Positions 18,554-30,726 of a DNA stretch of 64,000 nucleotides are shown piece by piece (position 1 is the stretch's first letter; the number at the start of each line of letters is the position of its first letter). The position numbers were made by a program, and so were the translations under genes. Under the pieces are notes generated by a model. That model was not told the origin of the DNA and ran no database searches. It saw only the letters and a program-made list of their open reading frames with translations. This DNA comes from an uncultured Pelagibacteraceae bacterium (GTDB lineage Bacteria; Pseudomonadota; Alphaproteobacteria; Pelagibacterales; Pelagibacteraceae), in the NCBI GenBank assembly GCA_902543575.1, contig CACBYV010000007.1, positions 1 through 64,000 on the forward strand. Reading direction: 5' to 3'.

Positions 18554-21217
18554 ATGGCAAAAACATTAAACGAGATCAGATCAACTTTTCTAGATTATTT
18601 TGAAAAAAATGATCACAAGATAGTTGAGTCTAGCAATTTGGTTCCAAATAATGATCCAACATTAATGTTTGCAAATTCAGGCATGGTCCAGTTTAAAAAT
18701 GTCTTTACCGGATTAGAAAAAAGGGATTATCAAAGAGCTACTACCTCTCAAAAATGTGTAAGAGCAGGAGGTAAACACAACGATCTAGAAAATGTTGGTT
18801 ACACTCCAAGACATCACACGTTTTTTGAAATGCTAGGAAATTTCTCTTTTGGAGATTATTTCAAGGAAAGGGGAATTGAACTTGCTTGGAATTTAATTAC
18901 TAAAGATTTTGGATTAAATAAAGATAGATTATATGTAACAGTATTTCATGAAGACGATGAAGCCTTCAATTTTTGGAAGAAAATAGCGGGTTTTAGCGAC
19001 GATAGAATTATTAGGATAGCAACTTCTGATAATTTTTGGTCAATGGGCGAAACGGGCCCTTGTGGACCTTGTTCAGAGATTTTTTATGATCATGGAGATC
19101 ATTTAAAAGGTGGTTTACCTGGAACCAAAGATGAGGATGGCGATAGATATATTGAGATATGGAATTTAGTCTTCATGCAATTTGAGCAAGTTTCAAAAGA
19201 TAAAAGAATTAATCTTCCAAAACCTTCTGTAGATACTGGAATGGGTTTAGAAAGAATTGCAGCATTACTTCAGGGCACACATGATAATTACGAAACAGAT
19301 CATTTTAAAAAATTAATTAGCTCGATTTCTGAATTTACAAAAGTAAAACAAGATGAAAATAATTTATCAAGTTTTAGAGTAATTGCAGATCACTTAAGAG
19401 CTAGCTCATTTCTTCTTGCAGAAGGAGTATTACCTTCAAATGAAGGCAGAGGTTATGTTCTTAGAAGAATAATGAGAAGAGGAATGAGACATTCTCATTT
19501 GCTAGGTTCTAAAGAACCAGTCTTTAATAAAATCTTTGATACATTGAAAGACGAAATGAAAGGAAATTATCCTGAATTAGAAAGATCAGAGACTTTGATC
19601 AAAGAAACATTAAAAATGGAAGAAGAAAAATTTTTAGTATTACTTGATAGAGGAATTAAAATTTTGAATGATGAAATTTCGAAAATAAAAAAAGTTTTAC
19701 CAGGTGAAGTAGCATTTAAATTGTATGATACTTATGGTTTCCCATTAGACTTAACAGAAGATATTTTAAAAAATAAATCTTTGACCGTTGATCAAAATAA
19801 ATTTGATGAATTAATGAAAAAGAGCAAAGAGCTTGCGAAACAAAACTGGAAAGGTTCCGGAGACGCCTCTGAAGAAGAAATATGGTTTGGTATAAAAGAT
19901 AAAATAGGACCTACAGAGTTTCTTGGTTATGAGTTTAACCAATCAGAAGGAGTGGTGTTATCAATAATTAAAAATAACAAAGAAGCACAAAATATTTCAA
20001 ATGGTGAGGAGGGGATAATTATTACTAATCAAACCCCTTTTTATGGAGAGTCTGGTGGACAAGTTGGAGATCAAGGAACAATAGTATCTGGTAATTCAGT
20101 ATTTGAGGTTACAGATACTCAAAAAAAACTTGGAGATTTGTTTATACATCATGGAATTCTAAAATCTGGTGAGATTAAGATTAAAGACGTTGTAGAAATG
20201 AAAATAGATATTGAAAGACGCAACAATCTTAAGGCATATCATTCTGCAACTCATTTATTACATGAGTCTTTGAGAAGAACATTGGGAAAACACGTTATGC
20301 AAAAAGGATCTTTAGTTGCGCCTGATAGACTAAGATTTGATTTTAGTCATATGAAACCAATTACAGAGGACGAATTAACAAATATCGATAAATTAGTTAA
20401 TGAATACGTACAAAACAAAACTGATGTAACTACAAGAATTATGACACCAAAAGCTGCAATTGAAAAAGGTGCTTTAGCTTTTTTTGGTGAAAAATATGGA
20501 GAAGAAGTAAGAGTAGTTTCTATGGGAGCGGAAAATAACTCTTACTTTTCAACAGAATTATGTGGTGGAACACATGTAAAAAATACAGGTGATATTGGAA
20601 AATTTAAAACTGTTAGCCAATCCTCAATAGCTGCTGGAGTTAGAAGGGTTGAAGCTTTAAGGGACAAACAACTCGAAATATTCTTAAAAAATAAGGAAAA
20701 AATATCAAACCTTTCTGCACAAAAGGATGAAGACAGTATTAAAGAGGTGTCTGCTCAAATTATTAAATTAGGTGGAAAACCAAATCTAGAAAATAAAGAT
20801 ACGAAAGGATTAATTAAAGACCTTAATAAACAATTAGAACAATTAAGTGTTCAATCAGTTTTAGCTGATAAAACAAAAAACATAATTAAAGATGAAAATA
20901 TAAATGGCACTCAAGTTAGATTGCAAAAAGTTCAAGATTTATCTCCAAAAGATCTAAGAAAACTCGTTGATGCAGGTAAAAAAGAGTTGGGTGAAGGAAT
21001 AGTAGTAGTATTTGCAAATAAGGATGAGAAAGTTGGTCTTGCTGTAGGTGTAACAGAAAATTTAACAAATAAATACGATGCAGTTAAATTTGCAAAACTA
21101 GGATCTGAAATTATAGGTGGAAAGGGTGGTGGAGGTCGTAAAGACTTTGCACAGGCTGGAGGCCAAGACTCAAATAAAATCGATGAAGCTTTAGAAAAAA
21201 TAAAAACGTTAATTTAA
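18554..21217 (+). CDS. alaS: Alanyl-tRNA synthetase
   Basis: 887 aa; [38 protein letters not shown]. Confidence 0.98.
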   Translation: MAKTLNEIRSTFLDYFEKNDHKIVESSNLVPNNDPTLMFANSGMVQFKNVFTGLEKRDYQRATTSQKCVRAGGKHNDLENVGYTPRHHTFFEMLGNFSFGDYFKERGIELAWNLITKDFGLNKDRLYVTVFHEDDEAFNFWKKIAGFSDDRIIRIATSDNFWSMGETGPCGPCSEIFYDHGDHLKGGLPGTKDEDGDRYIEIWNLVFMQFEQVSKDKRINLPKPSVDTGMGLERIAALLQGTHDNYETDHFKKLISSISEFTKVKQDENNLSSFRVIADHLRASSFLLAEGVLPSNEGRGYVLRRIMRRGMRHSHLLGSKEPVFNKIFDTLKDEMKGNYPELERSETLIKETLKMEEEKFLVLLDRGIKILNDEISKIKKVLPGEVAFKLYDTYGFPLDLTEDILKNKSLTVDQNKFDELMKKSKELAKQNWKGSGDASEEEIWFGIKDKIGPTEFLGYEFNQSEGVVLSIIKNNKEAQNISNGEEGIIITNQTPFYGESGGQVGDQGTIVSGNSVFEVTDTQKKLGDLFIHHGILKSGEIKIKDVVEMKIDIERRNNLKAYHSATHLLHESLRRTLGKHVMQKGSLVAPDRLRFDFSHMKPITEDELTNIDKLVNEYVQNKTDVTTRIMTPKAAIEKGALAFFGEKYGEEVRVVSMGAENNSYFSTELCGGTHVKNTGDIGKFKTVSQSSIAAGVRRVEALRDKQLEIFLKNKEKISNLSAQKDEDSIKEVSAQIIKLGGKPNLENKDTKGLIKDLNKQLEQLSVQSVLADKTKNIIKDENINGTQVRLQKVQDLSPKDLRKLVDAGKKELGEGIVVVFANKDEKVGLAVGVTENLTNKYDAVKFAKLGSEIIGGKGGGGRKDFAQAGGQDSNKIDEALEKIKTLI

Positions 21218-22423
21218 TTTTTGTTTTAAACTTCCATCAATTACATCTAAAAACTGGTTAGTTGTTAAATACTTTGTTGAAGGACCAATAAGTATTGCTA
21301 AATCTTTTGTCATTGATCCTGATTCAACCGAATTAACACATACTTCTTCAAGTGTTTTGGCAAATTTAATTAATTCATCATTGCTATCTAACTTCCCTCT
21401 GTGCGCCAAACCTCTTGTCCAAGCAAATATAGATGCAATTGGATTGGTTGATGTTTCTTTACCTTGCTGATGCATTCTAAAATGTCGAGTAACAGTTCCA
21501 TGAGCCGCTTCTGCTTCCATTGTTCTGCCATCAGGTGCTAATAAAACACTTGTCATTAAACCTAAAGAACCATAACCTTGAGCAACAGTGTCAGACTGAA
21601 CATCGCCATCATAATTTTTGCAAGCCCAGATATATTTACCATGCCATTTCATTGCACAAGCTACCATATCATCGATTAACCTGTGTTCATAAGTTATATT
21701 ATTTTTTTTAAATTCTAATTTAAAATCTTTTTCAAAAACACTTTGAAATATATCTTTAAATCTACCGTCATATTTTTTTAGTATAGTATTCTTTGTTGAC
21801 AAATATACAGGCCACTTTTTTATTAGGCCGTAATTGAAACATGATCTTGCAAAGTCCTCTATTGATTTATCTAAATTATACATTGAAAGAGCAATACCTG
21901 GTCCTGGGAAATTAAATACTTCATATTTCTTTTCATCACTTCCATCTTCTGATGTCCATTTAACTTCTAATTTACCTTTTCCTGGAACTAAAAAATCCGT
22001 AGCTCTATATTGATCACCAAAAGCATGCCTTCCAATAATTAATGGATCTGTCCAAGATGGGACAAGTTTAGGAATGTTTTTACAAATTATTGGCTCTCTA
22101 AATACTGTTCCTCCAATAATATTTCTTATTGTTCCATTTGGTGATCTCCACATTTTCTTTAATTTAAATTCTTCAACTCTCGCCTCGTCAGGAGTAATAG
22201 TTGCGCATTTGATACCTACTCCATTTTTCTTGATTGCATTGGCACAGTCGATGGTAATTTTGTCATCCGTATCATCCCTGCTTTTCATTCCTAGATCGTA
22301 ATACTCAATGCCTAAATCTAAATAAGGTAGGATTAATTTGTTTTTGATGAATTCCCAAATTACTCTTGTCATTTCATCGCCGTCTAGCTCGACAATGGGA
22401 TTTTTTACCTTAATTTTGCTCAT
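21209..22423 (-). CDS. icd: NADP-dependent isocitrate dehydrogenase
   Basis: [29 protein letters not shown]; start trimmed from 22468 to internal Met. Confidence 0.95.
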   Translation of the reverse strand: MSKIKVKNPIVELDGDEMTRVIWEFIKNKLILPYLDLGIEYYDLGMKSRDDTDDKITIDCANAIKKNGVGIKCATITPDEARVEEFKLKKMWRSPNGTIRNIIGGTVFREPIICKNIPKLVPSWTDPLIIGRHAFGDQYRATDFLVPGKGKLEVKWTSEDGSDEKKYEVFNFPGPGIALSMYNLDKSIEDFARSCFNYGLIKKWPVYLSTKNTILKKYDGRFKDIFQSVFEKDFKLEFKKNNITYEHRLIDDMVACAMKWHGKYIWACKNYDGDVQSDTVAQGYGSLGLMTSVLLAPDGRTMEAEAAHGTVTRHFRMHQQGKETSTNPIASIFAWTRGLAHRGKLDSNDELIKFAKTLEEVCVNSVESGSMTKDLAILIGPSTKYLTTNQFLDVIDGSLKQKLN

Positions 22424-22497
22424 TTTTTGATGTATCTTAATAATTGAATTTATACTTTTTATATACATATTAATCCAGAATTATCAATTGAACGATT

Positions 22498-23145
22498 ATG
22501 ATAGACAAAATTTTTCCAAAGATTCATAACGAAGGCTATAAATTTATAGTAATTTTCGTAGTAGCAACGATCATCCTATATTTCATTCATGGTTTTTTAG
22601 GTTTCATAGGTTTGGTTTTAAGTATTTGGTGTTATTATTTTTTTAGAGATCCAGAGAGAATTCCAATAAATGATGAGAACTATTTAACAAGTCCTGCTGA
22701 CGGATTGGTCTTACAAGTTTTAGATACAAACGGACCAAAAGAATTGGGACTTGAAAATAAAAAATTTAAGAAAGTAAGTATATTTATGAATGTATTTGAC
22801 TGTCATGTGAATAGATCTCCATGTTCAGGAAAAATTGAAGAAATTTTATACAAACCTGGAAAATTTATCAATGCATCTCTTGATAAAGCAAGTGAGGATA
22901 ATGAAAGAAATTATTATAAAATTAAAAATTCTCACGGAGAAGATATAATTGTAGTTCAAATAGCAGGACTGGTTGCACGTAGAATAGTAACTGATACCTC
23001 AGTTGAAGAAAATGTTGATCAAGGATCTAGAATTGGAATGATTAGATTTGGAAGTAGAGCAGATTTATATTTTGAAAACTATGAACCACTCGTAAAAGTT
23101 AATCAAAGAGCAGTTGCTGGAGAAACATTGATAGCAAAAAGATAA
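22498..23145 (+). CDS. psd: Phosphatidylserine decarboxylase
   Basis: FMNVFDCHVNRSPCSG and RFGSRADLYF. Confidence 0.93.
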   Translation: MIDKIFPKIHNEGYKFIVIFVVATIILYFIHGFLGFIGLVLSIWCYYFFRDPERIPINDENYLTSPADGLVLQVLDTNGPKELGLENKKFKKVSIFMNVFDCHVNRSPCSGKIEEILYKPGKFINASLDKASEDNERNYYKIKNSHGEDIIVVQIAGLVARRIVTDTSVEENVDQGSRIGMIRFGSRADLYFENYEPLVKVNQRAVAGETLIAKR

Positions 23146-23943
23146 ATGGAAAATCCAAAAAAGAATATAAGATTAGTATCAAATAAAAATTCAAGAGTTA
23201 TTTTGCCGAATATTATGACGCTAGTTGGTGTGTGTATTGGTTTGACTTCAATTAAGTTTGCATTTGATGGAAGATTTGAATTATCAGTTATTGCAGTTTT
23301 AATTGCTGCAATTATAGATGGTTTAGATGGAAGAATTGCAAGATTAATTAAAGCCACATCAAAAGTTGGAAAAGAATTAGACTCATTAACGGATGTAATT
23401 AGTTTTGGAGTAGCGCCAGCATTCATAATGTATTTCTGGGCGCTAGATAATATTGGCAGATTTGGTTGGTTAATATCTTTAATATATGTGGTTTGCGTTG
23501 CCTTAAGACTTGCAAGATTTAACGTTTCAACAGGAGGGGAACCTTCATGGAGAGACAATTTTTTTGAAGGTATTCCATCACCAGCAGGTGGAGTATTAGT
23601 ATTAATGCCATTAATTTATAGTTTTAGTGAAGTTCAGTTTATAACTATTAATAAAAATATAATTGTTCCATCTTTATTCATTGTTATTTCTGTACTTTTG
23701 ATAAGTAAAATTCCTACATATTCTTTTAAAAGAATTGTTGTCCCAAGAAGTACTTCAATATTTCTTTTATTTGGAATAATTTTATATTTTGGTTTGTTGC
23801 TAATATATACCTTTAATACAATTATAATTTCAGGAATTATTTATTTATTAATGATTCCAGCAAGTTCAATTCATTACTTATTTTTAAAAAAACAAAATAA
23901 AGAAAAAGATGATGGCGTTGATCATCACGAAGATATTTTGTAA
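23146..23943 (+). CDS. pssA: CDP-diacylglycerol--serine O-phosphatidyltransferase
   Basis: DGLDGRIARLIKATSKVGKELDSLTDVISFG CDP-alcohol phosphatidyltransferase motif. Confidence 0.93.
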   Translation: MENPKKNIRLVSNKNSRVILPNIMTLVGVCIGLTSIKFAFDGRFELSVIAVLIAAIIDGLDGRIARLIKATSKVGKELDSLTDVISFGVAPAFIMYFWALDNIGRFGWLISLIYVVCVALRLARFNVSTGGEPSWRDNFFEGIPSPAGGVLVLMPLIYSFSEVQFITINKNIIVPSLFIVISVLLISKIPTYSFKRIVVPRSTSIFLLFGIILYFGLLLIYTFNTIIISGIIYLLMIPASSIHYLFLKKQNKEKDDGVDHHEDIL

Positions 23944-24857
23944 TGAAAGAGAATGTAATTATTTCTCTAGCAGATTCTAATTACTTTGAATTGCTAAATG
24001 AATTAATAGACTCTATTAAACAATTCAATTACAGCGAAAAGGTTGCTATTTGTATACTTGATGCGGGTTTAACAGAGGAGCAAACCGCTCTTCTAAAAGA
24101 TAAAGTAGACGAGATCAAAAAAGCTGAATGGGATATTGAGGTTCCACAATCTAAAGTTAAAGGTAAAGAATGGCTAAAAAGTCAGGTATCAAGAGCGTTT
24201 CTTCCAAAATATTTTCCAAATTATAAAAAATACCTGTGGATTGATTGTGATGCTTGGGTTCAAGATTGGAGCTCAATAGACTTATATTTTAAGGCTTGTG
24301 ATAATGGTAAACTAGGCATTACCCAGACAATGACACCTGGATATAGAATATTAAGTAACGTTAATTGGTTGTTTGGAAAATTAGCCATTATAAAATCTCA
24401 AAATTTTAAACATGCTATTAAATCTAAAATTGATATTAATAAAGCAAGAAAGTTAGCATTTGCTCCGCATATTAATATTGGTGTTTTCTCATTAGAAAAA
24501 GACTCTAGCTGCTGGAATGTTTGGCAAAAAAATTTAAAAACTACTCTTAGTCATGGACAAATATTTGGTTCAGAGCAACTAGCAATAAATATATGTGTAT
24601 ATATTGATAATGTAGATGTTGAATTTCTTCCTCATAATTGCAACTGGTTAGCTAGCAACTTACTTCCAAAGTTTGATGAAAAGAATAAAATTTTCGTGGA
24701 ACCTTTTTTACCAAATCATAAAATTGGAATTATACATTTAGCTAGTGGTATTAAAGTAAATGATAAAGATATGAGAAACGAGAAAAATCTAGAGATAGAA
24801 TTAAATACTTTGGATAATAATAAAATCTCAAAATCTTTAAGGTTCAAAACTAATTGA
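23943..24857 (+). CDS. Family 8-like glycosyltransferase / nucleotide-diphospho-sugar transferase
   Basis: YLWIDCDAWVQDW (DxD) and GSEQLAINICVY. Confidence 0.65.
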   Translation: MKENVIISLADSNYFELLNELIDSIKQFNYSEKVAICILDAGLTEEQTALLKDKVDEIKKAEWDIEVPQSKVKGKEWLKSQVSRAFLPKYFPNYKKYLWIDCDAWVQDWSSIDLYFKACDNGKLGITQTMTPGYRILSNVNWLFGKLAIIKSQNFKHAIKSKIDINKARKLAFAPHINIGVFSLEKDSSCWNVWQKNLKTTLSHGQIFGSEQLAINICVYIDNVDVEFLPHNCNWLASNLLPKFDEKNKIFVEPFLPNHKIGIIHLASGIKVNDKDMRNEKNLEIELNTLDNNKISKSLRFKTN

Positions 24858-25465
24858 AAAAAAATAAAATCTCAAAAAATTGGATTAATAAGCAGAGAAG
24901 AGATATTTATGTTAGACAATCAAAAGTTGAAGGATATAGATCAAGAGCCGTTTATAAATTAAAGGAAATTAACGAAAAATTTAAATTTTTAAAAAATAAT
25001 ATATCAGTAATAGATCTTGGAGCCGCTCCTGGAAGTTGGTCTCAATATATATCAAGTAACTTAAAATGTAATAAGCATTTAGCAATAGATTTAAAAGAAA
25101 TAGAAGAAATAAAGAATGTAAAAATTTTAAAAGGAGATTTTACGGATACTGAGCAACAAAATAAAATTAATAATTATTTTGGTGGAAAAATTGACCTAAT
25201 TATTTCAGATATGGCAGTCAATACTACGGGAAACAAAAACCTAGATTCTATGGTAACTGGAGAATTAGTTTTAGAAGCTATGGATTTCGCTACAAAAATG
25301 ATGAAGCCAAATGGCTATTTTGTCTCAAAATTATTTATGGGAACTTCATTTAATGAGATAATTGCATTTTCAAAAAAAAATTTTGTAAAATTTAATGTCT
25401 ATAAGCCTCCAGCAAGTAGAAAAGACTCTAAAGAAAGTTTCTTAATCTGCAAAAATTTAAGATAG
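24854..25465 (+). CDS. rlmE: 23S rRNA (uridine-2'-O)-methyltransferase RlmE/FtsJ
   Basis: RSRAVYKLKEI, DLGAAPGSWSQY, LIISDMAVNTTG; TTG start. Confidence 0.93.
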   Translation: MKKNKISKNWINKQRRDIYVRQSKVEGYRSRAVYKLKEINEKFKFLKNNISVIDLGAAPGSWSQYISSNLKCNKHLAIDLKEIEEIKNVKILKGDFTDTEQQNKINNYFGGKIDLIISDMAVNTTGNKNLDSMVTGELVLEAMDFATKMMKPNGYFVSKLFMGTSFNEIIAFSKKNFVKFNVYKPPASRKDSKESFLICKNLR

Positions 25466-25502
25466 ATACTTTCATTTTTTTAAGAATCGTTTATATAAGG
25501 AC

Positions 25503-26567
25503 ATGGATCCTATCAAAGAAGCGCTCACTTTCGATGATGTAACCTTAGCACCAAATTATTCTGAAATTTTACCTTCAGAAGTAAAGACAGAAGTTAAATT
25601 ATCAAAACACTTAAATATTTCTATACCCCTTCTAACTTCAGCAATGGATACTGTAACAGAGTCTAACATGGCTATTTCAATCGGTAAAAAGGGTGGAATA
25701 GGTGTTATACATAGAAATTTATCAATAAATGATCAGATAAAAGAAATAAGAAAAGTAAAAGCAAAAAAAATATTAGTTGGTGCAGCTGTTGGTGCAAGTT
25801 TAAACGAACACATAAGAGCTCAAAAGATTTTAAAAGAAAATATCGATTTAATTGTTGTTGATACAGCTCATGGCCACACAAAAAAAGTAGCTGAAATAAT
25901 AAAAAAAATTAAAAAAATTAAACCAACTAAAACAGCTTTATGTGCAGGTAATATTGCTACAGCAGAAGCAGCTAAATTTCTGATTAAGCAAGGAGTAGAT
26001 ATTATAAAAGTTGGAATTGGACCAGGATCTATATGCACTACAAGATTAGTTGCGGGGATAGGAGTTCCACAGTTAAGTGCAATTTTAGATGTAAAAAAAG
26101 GTATGGGCAAAAGTAAAACAACATTAATAGCTGATGGAGGTATCAAATTTTCTGGGGATATTGCAAAAGCACTTGCAGCAGGAGCAGATGCGGTAATGAT
26201 TGGATCATTATTTGCAGGAACAGATCAGGCTCCAGGAAGAATTATTAAAAGAGGTGGTAAATTATTTAAAAGTTTTAGAGGCATGGGATCTATTGGAGCA
26301 ATGAATAAAGGATCAGCAGATAGATATTTTCAATCAAAACAAAAAGATACTTCAAAATATGTAGCAGAAGGTGTTGAAGGTTTTGTTAAATACAAAGGCA
26401 CAGTTGAAAAAATAATCTACCAACTAGTAGGGGGTTTAAAATCATCAATGGGATACTTAGGTGCAAAAAGAATTAAAGATCTCAGAAAAAAACCAAAATT
26501 TGTCAAAATTACTAAAGCAGGTTTTTATGAAAGTATGGTACATAACATAGACGAAATAAAAAGATGA
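25503..26567 (+). CDS. guaB: IMP dehydrogenase lacking the CBS (Bateman) domain
   Basis: EALTFDDVTLAPNYSEILP, GIGPGSICTTRLVAGIGVPQ, RGMGSIGAMNKGSADRYFQ; 354 aa. Confidence 0.93.
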   Translation: MDPIKEALTFDDVTLAPNYSEILPSEVKTEVKLSKHLNISIPLLTSAMDTVTESNMAISIGKKGGIGVIHRNLSINDQIKEIRKVKAKKILVGAAVGASLNEHIRAQKILKENIDLIVVDTAHGHTKKVAEIIKKIKKIKPTKTALCAGNIATAEAAKFLIKQGVDIIKVGIGPGSICTTRLVAGIGVPQLSAILDVKKGMGKSKTTLIADGGIKFSGDIAKALAAGADAVMIGSLFAGTDQAPGRIIKRGGKLFKSFRGMGSIGAMNKGSADRYFQSKQKDTSKYVAEGVEGFVKYKGTVEKIIYQLVGGLKSSMGYLGAKRIKDLRKKPKFVKITKAGFYESMVHNIDEIKR

Positions 26568-26998
26568 TAAAAAAAATTACCTTAGCAATAATTTTACTTT
26601 TTACTTTAGTTTTTAATGTTAACGCGGAAAAAGTTAATTTTTTTGATGAAGCAAAAAGTCTTTATGAAAATGAAAAATATGAAGATTCAAAATTTTTATT
26701 TCAAAGAAATATTGTATACAATCCCAAAGACTCAAAGTCATATCTATATTTAGCAAAAATATTTAAAAATGAAGAAAACAAAACAGAACTGGAAAAAAAT
26801 ATAAATACAGTTTTACTACTCGAGCCAAACAACGAAGAGGCAATGTATCTATTAATAGATATTGAGTTAGAAAGATCTAATTTTTCTAAAGCAGAGGAAC
26901 TTAGAGAAGATTTTAAGAAAATATGCTCGAACCTTTGTGATAAAATCGCATCTATAAACAAACGCCTAAAAGAGTTTGAAAAAAAAGATGCGTCTTGA
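26564..26998 (+). CDS. Secreted tetratricopeptide-like protein
   Basis: Signal peptide plus TPR-like helices. Confidence 0.55.
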   Translation: MIKKITLAIILLFTLVFNVNAEKVNFFDEAKSLYENEKYEDSKFLFQRNIVYNPKDSKSYLYLAKIFKNEENKTELEKNINTVLLLEPNNEEAMYLLIDIELERSNFSKAEELREDFKKICSNLCDKIASINKRLKEFEKKDAS

Positions 26999-28547
26999 AA
27001 ATAATCTAGATAAAGTTTTAATAATCGATTTTGGGTCTCAGTTCACACAATTAATTGCAAGAAAAGTAAGAGAATTAAATGTTTTTTGTGAAATTATAAG
27101 TCACAACAAACTTAAAAACTACAAAAATGAAAAAAATGTGAAAGGCATCATTTTATCAGGTGGTCCCTTAAATGTTTATCAAAATAAAAAAGTTAAATTC
27201 AATAGAAGTATATTAAGTTTAAATATTCCAATTTTAGGTATTTGTTTTGGCCATCAGATAATCTCTAAAGAATTAGGAGGTAAAGTAAAACGAGCAAAAT
27301 CAAGAGAATTTGGGTTAGCAAAAGTTACAAAATTAAAAAAAAGCGCTTTAACCGAAAATTTCTTTTCAAAAAAATCCACCAATGTATGGATGAGCCATGG
27401 AGATGAGGTAATTAAATTACCTAAAGGTTTTAAAGTTATAGCAAAATCCTCAAATTCGAAATTATGTATGATAGAAAATGTAAAAAAAAAAATATATGGC
27501 ATACAGTTTCATCCAGAAGTTTCCCATACAGTTAAAGGCAAAATAATATTAAAAAACTTTGTAATTAAAATTTGTAAAATTAAAAAAAATTGGACATCAA
27601 AAAATCAAAAATCCAAACTTATGCAACAAATTAAAGAACAAGTTGGAAATTCTAAAGTAATTTGTGCATTATCTGGTGGTGTAGATAGCAGTGTAGTAGC
27701 AAAATTAATTAGTAATGCGATTGGAAAAAACCTAACTTGTATATTCGTTAATACTGGCCTGCTCAGAAAAAACGAAGAAAAACAAGTAGTAAATACTTTT
27801 AGAAAAAAATTTAAATTGAATTTAATTTATGTAAATGCTGAACAATTATTTATAAGCAAATTAAAAAACGTAACAGATCCAGAAAAAAAAAGAAAAATTA
27901 TTGGAAATTTATTTATCAAACTTTTTGAAAAATACGCAAAAAAAATAAAAAATGTAAAATTTTTAGCTCAAGGAACTCTATACCCTGATTTAATTGAAAG
28001 TAAATCTGTAACAGGAAGTCAAACGTCAAAAATTAAGTCTCATCATAATGTAGGTGGTCTGCCGAAAAGGATGAAATTAAAATTGGTTGAGCCATTGAAG
28101 TATTTATTTAAAGATGAAGTTAGAATGTTAGGTCTAGAATTAAATTTAAGTAAAGAAATTATTTCTAGACATCCTTTTCCTGGTCCTGGTTTAGCAATTA
28201 GAATGCCAGGCATAATTACTAAAGAAAAAATAAAAATTTTAAAAGAAGCAGATAATTACTTTGTAAATGCATTAAGAGAAAACAATCTATATCATAAGAT
28301 ATGGCAGGCTTATGCTGCATTACTGCCTGTTAAAACTGTTGGTGTCATGGGAGACAATAGAACCTATGAATATTTATGTTTGCTTAGAGCAATAACATCT
28401 GAAGATGGGATGACAGCGGATTATTTTCAATTTAATAAATCATTTATGCAAATGGTATCGAATAAAATAGTTAATAATATTCGAGGTATAAATAGAGTAG
28501 TTTATGATGTGACTTCTAAACCACCAAGTACTATTGAACTAGAATAG
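26976..28547 (+). CDS. guaA: GMP synthase (glutamine-hydrolysing)
   Basis: [37 protein letters not shown]; true start probably ATG near 26988. Confidence 0.97.
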   Translation: MKKKMRLENNLDKVLIIDFGSQFTQLIARKVRELNVFCEIISHNKLKNYKNEKNVKGIILSGGPLNVYQNKKVKFNRSILSLNIPILGICFGHQIISKELGGKVKRAKSREFGLAKVTKLKKSALTENFFSKKSTNVWMSHGDEVIKLPKGFKVIAKSSNSKLCMIENVKKKIYGIQFHPEVSHTVKGKIILKNFVIKICKIKKNWTSKNQKSKLMQQIKEQVGNSKVICALSGGVDSSVVAKLISNAIGKNLTCIFVNTGLLRKNEEKQVVNTFRKKFKLNLIYVNAEQLFISKLKNVTDPEKKRKIIGNLFIKLFEKYAKKIKNVKFLAQGTLYPDLIESKSVTGSQTSKIKSHHNVGGLPKRMKLKLVEPLKYLFKDEVRMLGLELNLSKEIISRHPFPGPGLAIRMPGIITKEKIKILKEADNYFVNALRENNLYHKIWQAYAALLPVKTVGVMGDNRTYEYLCLLRAITSEDGMTADYFQFNKSFMQMVSNKIVNNIRGINRVVYDVTSKPPSTIELE

Positions 28548-28567
28548 AAATAAATTATAATTTTACT

Positions 28568-28987
28568 ATGAAATATTTACACACAATGATCAGAATTTCT
28601 AATATTCAGGAGTCGTTAAAATTTTTTTGTGATGGACTGGGTTTAAAAGAGACAAAAAGAATGGAAAATGAAAAAGGCAGATATACATTAATTTTTTTAG
28701 CTGCACCAAACGACAATAATGCAGAAATTGAACTAACTTATAATTGGGACGGTGACAATTTAGGAGAGGGATCTAGAAATTTTGGTCACTTAGCTTATAG
28801 AGTTAAAAATATATACGAAATATGTCAAAGACTAATGGATATGGGTTATACAATTAATAGACCACCTAGAGATGGTCATATGGCATTTGTGAAATCACCA
28901 GATAAAATATCAATAGAAATACTTCAGGAAGGAAATCTTCCTCCTAAAGAGCCCTGGTCATCAATGGAAAATACTGGAACTTGGTAA
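28568..28987 (+). CDS. gloA: Lactoylglutathione lyase (glyoxalase I)
   Basis: LHTMIRISNIQESLKFFCDGLGL, IEIL; VOC fold. Confidence 0.9.
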   Translation: MKYLHTMIRISNIQESLKFFCDGLGLKETKRMENEKGRYTLIFLAAPNDNNAEIELTYNWDGDNLGEGSRNFGHLAYRVKNIYEICQRLMDMGYTINRPPRDGHMAFVKSPDKISIEILQEGNLPPKEPWSSMENTGTW

Positions 28988-28989
28988 TA

Positions 28990-29601
28990 TTAGAAATACT
29001 TTATATATTTTTCATTAATATTTAAAATTTCTAAATCGACTAGCCCACCTATTACTAATTGAATAGCAACCAATAATATAAAGCCTAAACCTATATAAGC
29101 TATCCATAAATGTTTTTGTATATAATTTGCTAAATAAGTAGCTAAGGCTCCAGTAAGAACTACTGATAATACTAAGCCAAAAATCATAAAACCAAAATTA
29201 CCTTTAGCTGCACCCACAACGCCAATAACGTTATCAAAACTAATCGTAATATCTGCAAATAATACTTTGTAAATACTTTTGATAAATGAAGGTTCCATAG
29301 ATTTCTTTTTAGGTGACTTAATTTTTTGAATTTCAAATAAATCTTTTCTTAAGTCATTAACAATCCAAATTAAAAGTAATCCACCAAGAATTTTAATGAA
29401 GTAAAACTTAAATAAATATGTTGCAAATATTGCAAATATGACTTTGAAAACTAACGCACCAACTACTCCCCAAAATATTATCTTTTTTCTATTTTTTGGA
29501 ACGAAGTTAGCAGCAATCAATCCTATTATTATTGCATTATCTGCAGCTAGAATAATATCTATAAATATAATTTGCAGTAAAATGAGTGATTGTTCTATCA
29601 A
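28990..29601 (-). CDS. TerC/YjbE family integral membrane protein
   Basis: IDIILAADNAIIIGLIAANF and ITISFDNVIGVVGAAKG. Confidence 0.88.
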   Translation of the reverse strand: MIEQSLILLQIIFIDIILAADNAIIIGLIAANFVPKNRKKIIFWGVVGALVFKVIFAIFATYLFKFYFIKILGGLLLIWIVNDLRKDLFEIQKIKSPKKKSMEPSFIKSIYKVLFADITISFDNVIGVVGAAKGNFGFMIFGLVLSVVLTGALATYLANYIQKHLWIAYIGLGFILLVAIQLVIGGLVDLEILNINEKYIKYF

Positions 29602-29713
29602 GATGCTATTATAATAGTAATTATTTATTATATTTCAATAAAACATCAAAAATTTTTATTGATTTAAGTTTTAATACATAATGAGATATGTTTTTTAAAA
29701 ATATGGAGGATTT

Positions 29714-30685
29714 ATGAAACTTTTCAAAATTTTGCTCTCTGTTTTATTTTCTGTTCTTTTAACTGCTAATGCTTTTGCTGCAGAAAAATGGGATATGGCA
29801 CTAGCATATGGTGCAAGCAACTTCCATTCTGCTAATGCAGCTGAATTTGCTAAAAATGTTTCAGAAAAAAGTGGGGGAAAATTAACAATAGTAACTCACC
29901 CAGGTGGATCTCTATTTAAAGGTGGAGAAATATTTAGAGCTGTTAGAACTGGACAAGCTCAAATTGGTGAGAGATTTATGTCGGCTCTAGGTAAAGAGGA
30001 TCCGTTGTTAGAGATTGACTCACAACCATTTCTTGCGACATCATATGATGATGCTATGAAATTGTATCAAGCATCTAAGCCTGCAATAATTAAAGGTTTA
30101 GATCAAAAAGGTCTTGTATTTTTATATGCTGTTCCATGGCCTGCGCAAGGTCTTTATAGTAAAAAAGAGATTAACAGTGTTGCTGATTTAAAAGGTTTAA
30201 AATTTAGAGCATATAATTCTGCAACTATTAGAATGGCTGAGTTGACAGGTATGGCTCCTACAAAAATTGAAGCAGCTGAAATAAGTCAAGCATTCTCAAC
30301 CGGCGCGGTTGAAAGTATGATTACTTCACCAACTACTGGTAAGAACAGTAAAATTTGGGAAAATGGAGTAAAGTATTTTTATGATATTGCGGCTTGGTTT
30401 CCAAAAAATATGATTGTAGCTCACAGAGGTTCTTGGAATAAGTTAGATAAAGCTACACAAAAAATGATAATGGAAGAGGCGGCAGTTGCCGAGAAAAAAG
30501 GTTGGGCACTTTCAAAAAAAGGAAATGTTGCTGATAAAAAAGCTTTAGCTGATGCTGGAATGAAAGTAGGCAAAGTAAATGCAGCCCTTGAAAGTCATTT
30601 CAAAAAAGTTGGTGCTACAATGGCAGAAGAATGGAAGAAAAAAGCTGGCGATAGAGGTGCTAGTGTTCTTGCTGCCTATAATTAA
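29714..30685 (+). CDS. dctP: TRAP transporter substrate-binding protein DctP
   Basis: Signal peptide; TRAP SBP features (GLKFRAYNSATIRMAELTG, MTSPTTG-like); flanked by DctQ/M. Confidence 0.92.
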   Translation: MKLFKILLSVLFSVLLTANAFAAEKWDMALAYGASNFHSANAAEFAKNVSEKSGGKLTIVTHPGGSLFKGGEIFRAVRTGQAQIGERFMSALGKEDPLLEIDSQPFLATSYDDAMKLYQASKPAIIKGLDQKGLVFLYAVPWPAQGLYSKKEINSVADLKGLKFRAYNSATIRMAELTGMAPTKIEAAEISQAFSTGAVESMITSPTTGKNSKIWENGVKYFYDIAAWFPKNMIVAHRGSWNKLDKATQKMIMEEAAVAEKKGWALSKKGNVADKKALADAGMKVGKVNAALESHFKKVGATMAEEWKKKAGDRGASVLAAYN

Positions 30686-30697
30686 ATCATTATAATT

Positions 30698-30724
30698 AAA
30701 AAGGCCGTATTAAACGGCCTTTTT
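30698..30724 (+). terminator. Intra-operonic stem-loop/terminator between dctP and dctQ
   Basis: AAAAAGGCCG-TATTAAA-CGGCCTTTTT, 2 nt before dctQ ATG. Confidence 0.85.
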
Positions 30725-30726
30725 AT

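Noticed and set aside
21209-21217. Overlapping convergent stops of alaS and icd with no visible terminator
   Set aside because: Common in compact SAR11-type genomes; not unusual on its own
25868-26146. 92-aa antisense ORF in guaB
   Set aside because: Shadow ORF of a strongly conserved enzyme
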